29,562 nucleotides of DNA from ZC4RG30 sp964417875 (GCA_964417875.1 CAYQJU010000033.1:1-29562); one strand, 5' to 3'; numbered from the stretch's first letter, positions 15,757 to 24,151 are shown. A program made the numbers and translations. Notes: a model not told the origin generated them from the letters alone.

Positions 15757-15815
15757 GCAGCCGCCGGGCGCGCCCCGGCAGGCTGCAAGGGACGGACATC
15801 AGTCCGTCCCTTGCA
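15757..15815. terminator. Two tandem stem-loops between convergent genes, probable bidirectional terminator
   Basis: Hairpin one: GCAGCC (15757-15762) with GGCTGC (15781-15786), plus inner CCGGG/CCCGG. Hairpin two: a perfect 14-bp stem, 15784-15797 with 15802-15815, around an ATCA loop. The two stems share 15784-15786 and so compete at their junction. They lie between the stops of the metallo-hydrolase and desaturase genes. No strong T-run follows either hairpin, but the position favours ending both transcripts. Confidence 0.65.
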
Positions 15816-15819
15816 TCGA

Positions 15820-16737
15820 TCAGTCAGCCAGCGGCATCTGCGAGCGCGGCGACAGTGATGGCAGCGGCGCGCATTCACCGCGCCGGGCGCGGCCTTCCTC
15901 CAGCACCTTGGCCGGCACCGGCTGCAGCTTGCGCACGATGCCCAGCCACGACAGCACCTTCAGGATGTAGTAGGTGATGTCGTATTCCCACCAGTAGAAG
16001 CCCTGGCGGGTGGACACGCAGTAGTGGTGGTGGTTGTTGTGCCAGCCCTCACCCAGCGTGATGATGGCCAGCAGCCAGTTGTTGCGGCTGTTGTCGGTGG
16101 TGGCGAAGCGGCGCTTGCCGAACACGTGCGACAGCGAGTTGATCGTGAAGGTGCCATGCCACACCAGCACGGTGCTGAAGAAGAAGCCGAAGAACAGGCC
16201 CGGCGCGCCCAGCCAGAAGAATATCGCCGTGCCCAGCATGATCGGCGGCAGCAGGTGGTACTTGTCCAGGAAGCGCAGCTCCGGGAAGCGCGCCAGGTCC
16301 GGGATGTACTTCATCTCGGTCTTCTGGTTGTCGCGGTCGAAGATCCACAGCACGTGCGAATACCAGAAGCCATCCTGCGCCACCGAATGGGTGTCGTTCA
16401 CCTGGTCGGAATTGCGGTGATGGTGGCGGTGATGGGCCGCCCACCACAGCGCGCCGCGCTGGGCGCTGGTCTGCGCGATGAATGCCAGAATGAACTGGAA
16501 GACGCGGCTGGTGCGATAGGTGCGATGCGAGAAGTAGCGATGGTAGCCGCCGGTGACACCGAACATGCGCACCACATAGAGCACGACGCAGCAGATGACG
16601 GCAGCCGTCGTGACGCCCGTAAAGAACGACCCGAGTGCCAGCACGTGGATGGCGATGAAGGGGATCATGCCCACCCAGCCGATGCGGCGCTCCTTTGCCT
16701 GCGTCACCGGACCTGCCGTTTCCATCACTGCCGCCAT
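15820..16737 (-). CDS. Membrane fatty-acid (acyl-CoA) desaturase
   Basis: A 305-residue integral membrane protein with the three histidine boxes of delta-9-type desaturases: HRYFSH (66-71), HHRHHH (about 102-107) and HNNHHHY in the C-terminal third. Hydrophobic stretches flank the boxes (about 22-60 and 170-200). It uses a di-iron centre, O2 and an electron donor to introduce a double bond into acyl chains and so raises membrane fluidity. The ATG at 16737 has GGAG about 6 bases upstream; an ATG at 16749 has none. It lies downstream, on the same strand, of the response regulator and kinase genes, with 120 bases between. Confidence 0.92.
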   Translation of the reverse strand: MAAVMETAGPVTQAKERRIGWVGMIPFIAIHVLALGSFFTGVTTAAVICCVVLYVVRMFGVTGGYHRYFSHRTYRTSRVFQFILAFIAQTSAQRGALWWAAHHRHHHRNSDQVNDTHSVAQDGFWYSHVLWIFDRDNQKTEMKYIPDLARFPELRFLDKYHLLPPIMLGTAIFFWLGAPGLFFGFFFSTVLVWHGTFTINSLSHVFGKRRFATTDNSRNNWLLAIITLGEGWHNNHHHYCVSTRQGFYWWEYDITYYILKVLSWLGIVRKLQPVPAKVLEEGRARRGECAPLPSLSPRSQMPLAD

Positions 16738-16838
16738 GCATCGCTCCATCAGGGGGACCGGAATTGGTCCTGGCGACCATGCTCTCCGATGCCGCGGGAG
16801 GCGTCAGTCAGGCTTGCGTCATGGAATGTAAAAGTTGT

Positions 16839-16861
16839 GTCACCGGCGTGACGGCGGTCAC
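16839..16861. promoter_or_regulatory. Overlapping GTCAC/GTGAC palindromes, possible terminator or operator
   Basis: GTCAC (16839), GTGAC (16848) and GTCAC (16857) form two overlapping inverted repeats, with CGGC and GGCG spacers. They span the end of the response-regulator gene and the region upstream of the desaturase. On the minus strand the GTCAC-GCCG-GTGAC hairpin is followed by ACAACTTTTA, which could end the regulator transcript. Alternatively it is a binding site controlling the desaturase. Confidence 0.35.
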
Positions 16862-17619
16862 GCGCGCTGCCTGCCACCCTCGGGCACGAAGCGGTAACCG
16901 GCGCCACGATGCGACACGAAATGGACGGGCTTGTCCGGCTCGCGCTCGAACAGCTTGCGCAGCCGGGCGATGAAATTGTCCACGCTGCGCGTGTTCGGCG
17001 CATTGCGAAGTTTCCAGACACGCTCCAGCAGCTCCTCGCGCGACAGCACGCGGCCCGGGTGCTGCGAGAAATAGCGCACCAGGTCGAACTCCAGCTGCGT
17101 GAGCCGCAGCGGCTTGCCGAAGGCGGTGGCCTGGTGGGTGTCGAAATCGATCACCGCCTCGCCGAAGCGCAGCATGCCGAGCGGGCGGTCGGCGGGCGCA
17201 TCGGCCTGCTGCCAGCCGCTGCGCCGGAGCGCAGAGCGCACGCGGGCCAACAGCTCGGGCAGCTCGAAGGGCTTGGGCATGTAGTCATCGGCGCCGGAAT
17301 CGAGGCCCAGCACCCGGTCCTCGGCCGCGCTGCGCGCAGTGAGCATGATCACGGGCATGTAGTGGCCGGTTTCGCGAAGTTGCCGGCAGAAGCTGTAGCC
17401 GTCGCCGTCCGGCAGCATCACGTCGAGCAGCACCAGGTCGATGGGTGTCGCCTGCAGCAACTGCGCACCGGCTTCGCGGATCGAACGCGCCACCACCACG
17501 CGGTAGCCGTCGAGCTCGAGGTTCAGCTTGAGGCCCGCGGCGAGGTGTGTCTCGTCCTCGACGACGAGCACGGTTGCGCCCGACGTGCTGGTGCTGCCTG
17601 CCAGCGATCCCTCAGCCAT
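16858..17619 (-). CDS. OmpR/PhoB-family response regulator
   Basis: A 253-residue protein. The receiver domain has Glu21-Asp22, phospho-acceptor Asp66 in LVLLDVMLPDGDG, ITAR-type LTAR, and the Lys of MPKPFE. A winged-helix output domain follows with LRLTQLEFDLVRYFSQHPGRVLSREELLERVW, TRSVDNFIARLRKLFE and HFVSHRGAGYRFVP. All key residues are present. About 14 non-conserved residues precede the receiver core. Its ATG overlaps the kinase gene's TGA by 8 bases, so the two are cotranscribed and translationally coupled. The order kinase-regulator-desaturase suggests control of the desaturase, but that is inference. Confidence 0.93.
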   Translation of the reverse strand: MAEGSLAGSTSTSGATVLVVEDETHLAAGLKLNLELDGYRVVVARSIREAGAQLLQATPIDLVLLDVMLPDGDGYSFCRQLRETGHYMPVIMLTARSAAEDRVLGLDSGADDYMPKPFELPELLARVRSALRRSGWQQADAPADRPLGMLRFGEAVIDFDTHQATAFGKPLRLTQLEFDLVRYFSQHPGRVLSREELLERVWKLRNAPNTRSVDNFIARLRKLFEREPDKPVHFVSHRGAGYRFVPEGGRQRA

Positions 17620-18571
17620 CCTTGTGGCCCCCCTCGAAAGCCGGGGCGCCCAGCGGCAGATCGATGCGCATCACCGTGCCCTGATCCTTGCCGGCAGACT
17701 CCGCGCGGATGCGGCCGCCGAGATTGCGCACCAGCCGGTGCACTACATAAAGCCCGAGCCCCGACCCGCTGCGTTCATTGACGCGCGGATCAGGCGCGCG
17801 ATGGAAACGTTGGAAGATGCGCCTCAGCTGCCGGCGTTCGATGCCGATGCCGCTGTCGCGCACGGTGATGCACAGCAGGCCATCGACGGTGGCACGCATC
17901 TCGGCCTCGACACGTGGCGTGGTGCCGGAATATTTCACCGCATTGTCGAGCACGTTCTTCAGGATGATCTCCAGCGCCGTGGGATCGCTGAAGGTCAGCA
18001 GCCGCTGTGGCGCCTGCAGCGTGATGGCATCGATGCCCAGCTCGTGGCGCTGGCGGATGCTCTCGATCGAGGATTCCAGCAGCGGCACCACGTCGACCAC
18101 CGTCCAGGTCTGCGAGCGCCGGCCATGCGCGATGCGCGTGGCCTGCAGGATGTCATCGACGAACACCGACAGCCGTTCGACATCGGTGAGCATCATCTTG
18201 CGAAGGCCGGACCGCTGCGCCTCGGACAGCCCTTCGCGGCCCAGCGTCTCCAGGCACAGCTTGATCGATGCCAGCGGGCTGCGCAGCTCGTGGGTGACCG
18301 AATCGATGAACATCTGCTGGCGCCGTCCCTCGAGGATCTCGCGCACCAGCGACACGCTGAACATCACCAGCACGCAGATGATCAGCGCCAGCGACACCGT
18401 GCCGGCCGCCAGCAGCCAGTAGTTGCTCCAGATCTCGCGCGTGACCGCCTGGTACTGGCGGATCACCAGGATCCAGCCCACCAGCACGGCGAAGGTGAGC
18501 AGCACCGCCAGCACGCTGATGACGATCGGCAGGGAAATGGAACGACGCGACACGGGCACGGTGCAGAGCAT
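17612..18571 (-). CDS. Sensor histidine kinase with a very short periplasmic loop
   Basis: From the ATG at 18571 this is a 319-residue kinase. Transmembrane helix one is about residues 13-37 and helix two about 51-76, leaving only ~13 residues (RQYQAVTREIWSN) outside. No HAMP or PAS domain is seen. The dimerisation/phosphotransfer box is SVTHELRSPLASIK with His94. The ATP-binding domain has the N box (LKNVLDNAVKY), G1 (DSGIGI), the F box (IFQRFHRAPD) and G2 (GSGLGLYVVH). All are intact. Such loops are typical of intramembrane-sensing kinases. Longer frames reach 19069 but overlap the divergent methyltransferase. No ribosome-binding site precedes the ATG, and nearby GTG codons are alternatives. 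Confidence 0.88.
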   Translation of the reverse strand: MLCTVPVSRRSISLPIVISVLAVLLTFAVLVGWILVIRQYQAVTREIWSNYWLLAAGTVSLALIICVLVMFSVSLVREILEGRRQQMFIDSVTHELRSPLASIKLCLETLGREGLSEAQRSGLRKMMLTDVERLSVFVDDILQATRIAHGRRSQTWTVVDVVPLLESSIESIRQRHELGIDAITLQAPQRLLTFSDPTALEIILKNVLDNAVKYSGTTPRVEAEMRATVDGLLCITVRDSGIGIERRQLRRIFQRFHRAPDPRVNERSGSGLGLYVVHRLVRNLGGRIRAESAGKDQGTVMRIDLPLGAPAFEGGHKDG

Positions 18572-18624
18572 ACAGCGGCCGGCGACGTCTGCGTGGCGGC
18601 CGGCGGGCAGTCGGGCCTGGCCTC

Positions 18625-18630
18625 TACAAT
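18625..18630 (+). promoter_or_regulatory. -10 element of a probable leaderless methyltransferase transcript
   Basis: TACAAT is followed by 7 bases and then the ATG at 18638, so the start of transcription should fall on or next to the start codon. No clear -35 was found 16-18 bases upstream and no Shine-Dalgarno sequence is present. The 66-base gap also has to hold the kinase promoter on the other strand. Confidence 0.4.
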
Positions 18631-18637
18631 GCGGCGG

Positions 18638-19489
18638 ATGGACGCGAGAATCGGACCGCTGCTGACGCTCGAGGTGTGCGAAGCGCTGCAGCGCGCGGTG
18701 CAGGCCGGCGCAACCAGCGCGGCATGCTCGCTGGACCTGGGGCGCACCCGGGTGCGCGTGGCGGTGGACGCGCAGGGCTGGGAGGTGGCCGGCCGGCGCT
18801 TTGCGCATCCGCCAGCCTGCCGCGACCGCACCATCTACCACTGGCGCCCGCAAGCCGGCGCCTTCGAGGCGCTGGCGCGCTATTCCTCGGCGCTGTACAA
18901 GCTGGTGCCCACCGGGTGGGGGCCACCCACCTTCGAGATAGACGGCATCAAGATGCTGCCGACGGCGCGCGTGTCGCCGTTCGAGGATGCCGCCCGCAAG
19001 GTCGCGCTGGTCGCGCCACGCGGCAGGGTGGTGCTCGATACCTGCGCGGGCCTGGGCTATTTCGCGCACTGGTGCCTGCAGCAGCAGGCCGCAAAGGTGC
19101 TGTCATTCGAGAAAAGTGCGGATGTGCTGTGGCTGCGCGAGCACAACCCCTGGTCACCGCGCGATGACGCCCGCCTGGTGCTGCGGCATGCGGATGTCAC
19201 CGCAGAGATCGCGAAGCTGCCGGCGCGGTCGGTCGATGCCTGCCTGCATGATCCGCCGCGTTTCGGCATTGCCGGGGAGCTGTATTCACAGCTGTTCTAC
19301 GGGGAGCTGGCGCGCGTGTTGAAGCCGCGCGGGCGGCTGTTTCATTACACCGGCGCGCCCAATCGGCTGACCTCGGGGCGGGATGTGCCGCGCGAGGTGG
19401 TGAAGCGGCTGCGCAAGGCCGGGTTCAGTGCAGAACCGCATGGAGACGGCGTGCTGGCGACACGGACATCGCCCGGCGCCGGCAGGTGA
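18638..19489 (+). CDS. SAM-dependent methyltransferase-fold protein (COG2521-like)
   Basis: A 283-residue protein. The first ~100 residues form an N-terminal domain with YHWRPQAGAFEALARYSS and PPTFEIDGIKMLPT. The class I Rossmann domain follows with motif I VVLDTCAGLGYFA (131-143), an acidic loop FEKS (157-160) and HDPPRF in the motif IV position. The whole pattern resembles the COG2521 group, described as predicted archaeal methyltransferases. The DPPR motif could accept amino or base nitrogen substrates, but none can be assigned. The ATG at 18638 was chosen because the reading frame upstream overlaps the opposite-strand kinase. A VOC gene begins 17 bases downstream with a strong ribosome-binding site, so the pair is an operon. 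Confidence 0.72.
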   Translation: MDARIGPLLTLEVCEALQRAVQAGATSAACSLDLGRTRVRVAVDAQGWEVAGRRFAHPPACRDRTIYHWRPQAGAFEALARYSSALYKLVPTGWGPPTFEIDGIKMLPTARVSPFEDAARKVALVAPRGRVVLDTCAGLGYFAHWCLQQQAAKVLSFEKSADVLWLREHNPWSPRDDARLVLRHADVTAEIAKLPARSVDACLHDPPRFGIAGELYSQLFYGELARVLKPRGRLFHYTGAPNRLTSGRDVPREVVKRLRKAGFSAEPHGDGVLATRTSPGAGR

Positions 19490-19506
19490 CATCAAGGGAG
19501 GCAGGA

Positions 19507-19926
19507 ATGAAGGCGCGCATCACCGTCGTTACGCTGGGTGTCGGGGATCTGGACCGGTCCGTCCGCTTCTATCGCGGACTGGGCCTGCACACCGAAGGCA
19601 TCGTCGGGCAGGAGTTCGAACATGGCGCGGTGGCCTTCTTCGATGTGGAAGGCGGCATGCGACTTGCGCTGTGGCCACGCCGCAGCATCGCGCATGACAC
19701 CGGCTTGCCAGAGGGCGCGGCCAGCCCGACGGCGTTCACGCTGGGGCACAATGTGCGCACCCGCGAAGAAGTGGACGCGGTGATGGGCCAGGCCCGCAAG
19801 GCTGGCGCCCGCATCATCAAGCTGGCGCAGTCCACCTTCTGGGGCGGGTATGCCGGCTATTTCCAGGACCCGGACGGGCACCTCTGGGAGGTGGTATGGA
19901 ATCCGCAGGCCTTGCCGGCGGATTGA
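19507..19926 (+). CDS. VOC (glyoxalase/bleomycin-resistance fold) family protein
   Basis: A 139-residue protein started at the ATG at 19507, which has GGGAGGCAGGA directly upstream. The single VOC domain shows ITVVTLGVGDLDRSVRFYRGLGL, an EHGAVAFFDVEGG strand, an alpha-helix with REEVDAVMGQARKAGA, and GYAGYFQDPDGHLWEVVWNP with the C-terminal metal-ligand Glu. It is of the usual one-domain length and probably dimerises. VOC proteins isomerise, cleave or bind small substrates; which applies here is unknown. It is downstream of the methyltransferase and converges on the amidohydrolase gene with a 15-base gap. Confidence 0.83.
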   Translation: MKARITVVTLGVGDLDRSVRFYRGLGLHTEGIVGQEFEHGAVAFFDVEGGMRLALWPRRSIAHDTGLPEGAASPTAFTLGHNVRTREEVDAVMGQARKAGARIIKLAQSTFWGGYAGYFQDPDGHLWEVVWNPQALPAD

Positions 19927-19941
19927 GGCCGGGCCCCCGGG

Positions 19942-21027
19942 TCAGCCGACCTGCAGCTTCAGTTCGCGAATGGCATTGAGGCCGCGCACCGCATCGCGCT
20001 GCGTCGCCGGCAGCGCATCGACGCGCCGCAGGATGCCGGTCATGTCGCCGAGGCGGAATGGGTAGTCCGAGCCATAAAGTACGCGGTCGGCGCCGACGGT
20101 TGCGACCAGGTAATCGAGCGTGCGCTGGTCGTAGACGATGGAATCGAAGTAGATGCGCCGCAGGTAGGTGCTGGGCGGGCGCGAGACGTCGCGGCGGCTG
20201 TTCGAGATCTCCCACATCCGGTCGAAGCGTCCGGTGAGATAGGGGAGCGTGCCGCCGCCATGGCTGGCGATCGGCCGCACGCGCGGATAGCGCTCGAAGA
20301 ATCCGCTGAGCAGGAACTTCGCGAAGCAGGTGGTGGTGTCGGTGGTGAAGCCGATGGTGTTGGCCATGCCATGGTCGCCGAGGCCGAAGCCATCGACGAA
20401 GGGCGTTGTCGGATGGATGAACACCGGCACATCGAGGCGGTCGATCTCGGCCCACACCGGTGCGAACTTCTCTTCGACCAGCGCCTGGCCCTTGATGTTG
20501 GTCAGCATGCACACGCCCACCGCGCCGGCTTCGATGGCGCGATGCAGTTCGGTGACGGCCAGGTCCGCGTCATCCCACGGCAGCGAGGCGAACCAGCGGA
20601 TGCGATCGGGCCAGCGCGCCTGTGCCTCGGCATATTCATCATTGACGATGCGCGCGGCGGCCGCGCTCTGCTGCACCGTGCCCCAGTACACATTCGGCGC
20701 GGTGAGGCTGATCACGGCGATGTCGACGCCGGCGGCATCCATCTGCGCGATGCGCTGTTCCCAGTCGAACATGTTGGCGGCGAGCACGGCGTAGTTCACG
20801 CCGCGGTAGGCAATGGATTCCGGAGTGCCCGGGACCACCACCGTGTCGGCGTCGCCGGAGGCCTTCAGCGCGTCGAGCCACCGCCGCGTGTACATGTGCG
20901 TGTGGATGTCGATCACCGGCACGCGGGACGCGGCCGGGGCCTCGCCGGCGCGCTGCGCCGCAACGGGAGTGGTGCTGATTGCGGCCGCGGCGCTGGCCGC
21001 GGCGATCCATTGTCTGCGGTCCATCAT
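19942..21027 (-). CDS. Amidohydrolase-family (amidohydrolase_2/ACMSD-like) enzyme with Tat-type signal
   Basis: A 361-residue protein started at the first of two adjacent ATGs (21027). The N-terminus MMDRRQWIAAASAAAA looks like a Tat signal, with cleavage near VAAQ. The mature TIM-barrel has VIDIHTHMY (His42, His44), VFIHPTT, PIASHGGGTLPYLTGRFDRMW and VLYGSDYPF with the active-site Asp. This is the metal-dependent hydrolase/decarboxylase group that includes ACMSD and related aromatic-acid decarboxylases. Metal ligands look intact. Tat export of a metalloenzyme is plausible. The gene lies 70 bases downstream of the TonB-dependent receptor on the same strand, which suggests a joint role in using an imported compound (inference). 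Confidence 0.85.
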   Translation of the reverse strand: MMDRRQWIAAASAAAAISTTPVAAQRAGEAPAASRVPVIDIHTHMYTRRWLDALKASGDADTVVVPGTPESIAYRGVNYAVLAANMFDWEQRIAQMDAAGVDIAVISLTAPNVYWGTVQQSAAAARIVNDEYAEAQARWPDRIRWFASLPWDDADLAVTELHRAIEAGAVGVCMLTNIKGQALVEEKFAPVWAEIDRLDVPVFIHPTTPFVDGFGLGDHGMANTIGFTTDTTTCFAKFLLSGFFERYPRVRPIASHGGGTLPYLTGRFDRMWEISNSRRDVSRPPSTYLRRIYFDSIVYDQRTLDYLVATVGADRVLYGSDYPFRLGDMTGILRRVDALPATQRDAVRGLNAIRELKLQVG

Positions 21028-21097
21028 GATTCGCCCATTCTGCCGCATCCGGATCGGGCTGGCGCGGCAACGCACCAGCCCGTGCGCGTGGCCTGAG

Positions 21098-24000
21098 TCA
21101 GAGGTCCAGCTGCACCGAGAGGAAGTAACGGCGGCCGAGCACGTCGTAGAACTGCGGCGCTGTAAGGCCCACCGCATCGCTGGTCCCCGGATTCCGGCCC
21201 ACGATGCGCGGCTTCAGGTCCAGCACATTGTCGATGCCGCCGCGCAGCGAAATGCTGTCAGTGAGCCGCACGCTGCCGAAGGCGTCGAGCATGTGATGGC
21301 TGCTGACATCCTGCACGGTGGTCTCCGGGTTGGTGGCAAAGTCCGCCGACTTGATGCGCGGCAGGAAACGGTGGCGCAGCCCCGCGCTCCAGTTGCCCTG
21401 CGAATAGGTGGCCGTGAGGAAGGTCTTGTAGTCGAACTGGCCACCTTCGGCCAACGTGCCCGTGCTCTCGATGAACGGGTCGTCCGGGTTCACCTGATCG
21501 CGGTAGTAGTCGAGGAAATTCACCACCGAGTTCACGTTCAGGTTGCCCGGTCCGACCGGCAGGCTCCAGTTGAACTGCACGTCGATGCCGGCGGTCTCGA
21601 CGCCACCCAGGTTGAAGTAGGGCGTGTCCACGGTCGCGCGGTAACCATCATTGTCGCGCGTGATCAGCGCGCAGTACTCGTTGTTGACATCATAGGTGGG
21701 ATTGCTGCCGTCCTGGTTCAGGCACTTGGCATACACGCTCCATGCACTGGTCGGCGCGATGGCGTCCGTGATCTTCACCTGGTACCAGTCCAGTGCAAGC
21801 GTGGCGTTGGCGAAAATTCCCTCGAAAGGTGAATCGAGGACCACGCCCACGGTCCAGGTCTCCGCCTCCTCGTTGCGCAGATTGGGATTGCCGGTGATGT
21901 TCGCGAGCTCCAGCCGGAAAATGAACGGAAACGGCCCCACGATGTTGTTCGGGAAGTTCGGACCCGTGTGCCAGGGTGACTGGTTGACGTCTCCTCGCGA
22001 GCGGTTGATCAGGTCACTGCATAGTCCGATCACCTCATTGCGGTTGGTGGTGTTGTCCGGATGATTGCCCCAGGTGTTCTCGGTGTTCGACATGCAGGGG
22101 TCGGCACCGTTGAATCCAAGCACGCTCGTCGTCGCGCCGGTAAACAGCTCCGCCACATTGGGCGCACGGTTCGCGCGCTGGTAGCCACCCCGCAGCCGCA
22201 CGCCATCGACCATGGTCCAGTCCACCAGGCCCTTGTAGGTCCAGATCGAACCGGCCGTGTTGTAGTCGGACCAGCGCGCGCCCACCTCCAGGTTCAGCTG
22301 CCTGAACCCGGGCACGCCGGCAATCACCGGGACCAGCAGCTCGCCATACAGTTCAGATACGTCGGTCTTGCCGCTGGTGCGGCTTGTCGGGAACAGGCCG
22401 ATGGGGAAATTCGTGGAGGAGCGGGTGAGCTGGTCATCCGGACGCCAGCGGTAGGTGTTCTTGCGCCACGAGGCGCCGAAGGCCGAACCGACCGTTCCTG
22501 CCGGCAGCGCAAACAGGTCACCGGTAATGTTGGCCTCGACGACGTCCTGTTCCATTTCGGTGCCATGCTTCATGTTGCCCGAGATGGCATCGAGGCAATC
22601 CTGCGACGGCTCGAAGTTCGAGAAGATCGGCAGGCCTGTGGTGCACTTCAGCTCGAAAAACAGCGGCGGTCCGGAGCTTCGGTTGAGATTGGCGCCGAAG
22701 TCCTCTGCCGCCACCACTGCGCTGTAGTTCTGCAGGCCGGGAAAGCCGCTCATCTCCGTGAGCAGCGAAGTCTGGCCGTGCGAGAAGTACGCCTCGTACC
22801 GCCAGCTGGAGTCAAACAGCCGGCCTTCCAGGCCCGCGACGACCTGGTACATGTCGGTCTCGTTGCGCGTGGACCTTGGGCCGGCGAAGTCCAGCGCGCG
22901 GTTCAGCGTGTAGTTGGCCGTCGGGTCTGGCCGGGAGTCCAGCAGCTGCGCCAGCTCGTCCGGGATGGCCCGGCCGTCCCGCGGTACGGACACCGCCCAC
23001 TGCGAGGTCGCGGGTGCCCAGGTCAGCACTGTGTCCACGCTCATTGCAGACATGTTCGCCTGCAGGAACGCGGTCACATGGTCATTCAGGTCGAAGTGCG
23101 CATTGGCGAACACCGAGTAGCGCTCGAGCGGCGTGGTGATGGTCTGGTTCATGTTGTTGGCCGACACGGCGCCAGGATTGGTGGTGCCAGGGCCCAGGAT
23201 CTTGAACTCGTCGTTCAAGAGCCCCGTGTAGCCGATGCCCGGATTGAGGGCCGAATTGAGGAACAAGGTTCCATCGGGGTTCACATAGACGGTCTCGCTG
23301 CCGAAGTCCGGCCGCGCACCGAACACCGCCGCAAACTCCGCGTCGGTGGGCCGGTTGTCGGTGCCGAAGTCGACCTGGCTGAACGGCAGCGCCTCATTAC
23401 CGGGCGTGTTCGGATCCCGCCAGCCAGCCACATAGAACTTGCGGTCGCGCGCGAACAGCGCCTTGCGGTCGGTGTAAGTCAGTCCCAGCATGGCATTGCC
23501 ACGACCGTCGGCAAAGTTGCCGCCCACCAGTGCGCTGATGCTGCTTTCCTGGCCACCGCCTTCCTCGGTGAGCGTGGTCTGCGCATTCAGGCTCAGTCCC
23601 TGGAAGTTGCGCTTCATCTTGAAGTTGGTGACGCCGCCCAGGGCATCGGCGCCATAGGTGGCCGAGGCGCCGCCGCTGATGATCTCCACGCTTTCGATTG
23701 CGGCCGCCGGGATCGAGTTGATGTCCACCACCAGCAGCGCGTTGGCCGGCTGTGCACGCCGGCCATCGACCAGCACCAGGTTGCGGTTGGCGCCAAGGCC
23801 CCTGAGGTTGAGCGTCACGATGCCCGGATTGTTGAAGGCGCTGGGCTGCACGTCGCCGGCGCTGAACATGGTCTGGGAAGGCACGAACTGCGGCAGCTGG
23901 TTCAGCATGGTCTCGACCGCCTGCGTGCTGCTCTGTTCGAGCATTTCACCGCCAACCGTGACCACCGGGCTGGGCGATACGAAGTCGCGGCGCACGATGC

Positions 24001-24151
24001 GCGAGCCGGTGACGGTCACTTCCGCCAGCGTGTTCTCGACGCCTGCTCCGGTGTCTGGTTCGGCGGCCAGCGTGGCCGCTGGAACGCTCAAGGTGCCAAG
24101 GACGGCAGCCACGGCTGCACGAACCGATACTTTGTGAAACGGCCTGTTCAT
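21098..24151 (-). CDS. TonB-dependent outer-membrane receptor
   Basis: A 1017-residue protein with signal peptide (about 1-28, ATLAAEP). The plug domain shows VTGSRIVRRDF, SPVVTV, AVETMLNQLPQFVPS, VTLNLRGLGANRNLVLVDGRR, VDINSIPAAAIESVEIISGGASATYGADALGGVTNFKMKR. A long beta-barrel follows with extracellular-loop Cys pairs and ends in YFLSVQLDL. Long plug motifs of this sort belong to the large xanthomonad/caulobacter-type receptors for sugars, peptides or aromatic compounds. The ATG at 24151 has GGGAGA 6-7 bases upstream. The 216-base upstream gap includes an AT-rich segment, but the promoter is not certain. The amidohydrolase gene follows. Substrate unknown. Confidence 0.93.
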   Translation of the reverse strand: MNRPFHKVSVRAAVAAVLGTLSVPAATLAAEPDTGAGVENTLAEVTVTGSRIVRRDFVSPSPVVTVGGEMLEQSSTQAVETMLNQLPQFVPSQTMFSAGDVQPSAFNNPGIVTLNLRGLGANRNLVLVDGRRAQPANALLVVDINSIPAAAIESVEIISGGASATYGADALGGVTNFKMKRNFQGLSLNAQTTLTEEGGGQESSISALVGGNFADGRGNAMLGLTYTDRKALFARDRKFYVAGWRDPNTPGNEALPFSQVDFGTDNRPTDAEFAAVFGARPDFGSETVYVNPDGTLFLNSALNPGIGYTGLLNDEFKILGPGTTNPGAVSANNMNQTITTPLERYSVFANAHFDLNDHVTAFLQANMSAMSVDTVLTWAPATSQWAVSVPRDGRAIPDELAQLLDSRPDPTANYTLNRALDFAGPRSTRNETDMYQVVAGLEGRLFDSSWRYEAYFSHGQTSLLTEMSGFPGLQNYSAVVAAEDFGANLNRSSGPPLFFELKCTTGLPIFSNFEPSQDCLDAISGNMKHGTEMEQDVVEANITGDLFALPAGTVGSAFGASWRKNTYRWRPDDQLTRSSTNFPIGLFPTSRTSGKTDVSELYGELLVPVIAGVPGFRQLNLEVGARWSDYNTAGSIWTYKGLVDWTMVDGVRLRGGYQRANRAPNVAELFTGATTSVLGFNGADPCMSNTENTWGNHPDNTTNRNEVIGLCSDLINRSRGDVNQSPWHTGPNFPNNIVGPFPFIFRLELANITGNPNLRNEEAETWTVGVVLDSPFEGIFANATLALDWYQVKITDAIAPTSAWSVYAKCLNQDGSNPTYDVNNEYCALITRDNDGYRATVDTPYFNLGGVETAGIDVQFNWSLPVGPGNLNVNSVVNFLDYYRDQVNPDDPFIESTGTLAEGGQFDYKTFLTATYSQGNWSAGLRHRFLPRIKSADFATNPETTVQDVSSHHMLDAFGSVRLTDSISLRGGIDNVLDLKPRIVGRNPGTSDAVGLTAPQFYDVLGRRYFLSVQLDL

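Noticed and set aside
18572..19069. Extension of the kinase frame to 19069 on the minus strand.
   Set aside because: The added 166 residues are basic, low-quality sequence antisense to the methyltransferase gene, and the kinase's membrane helices start right after 18571.
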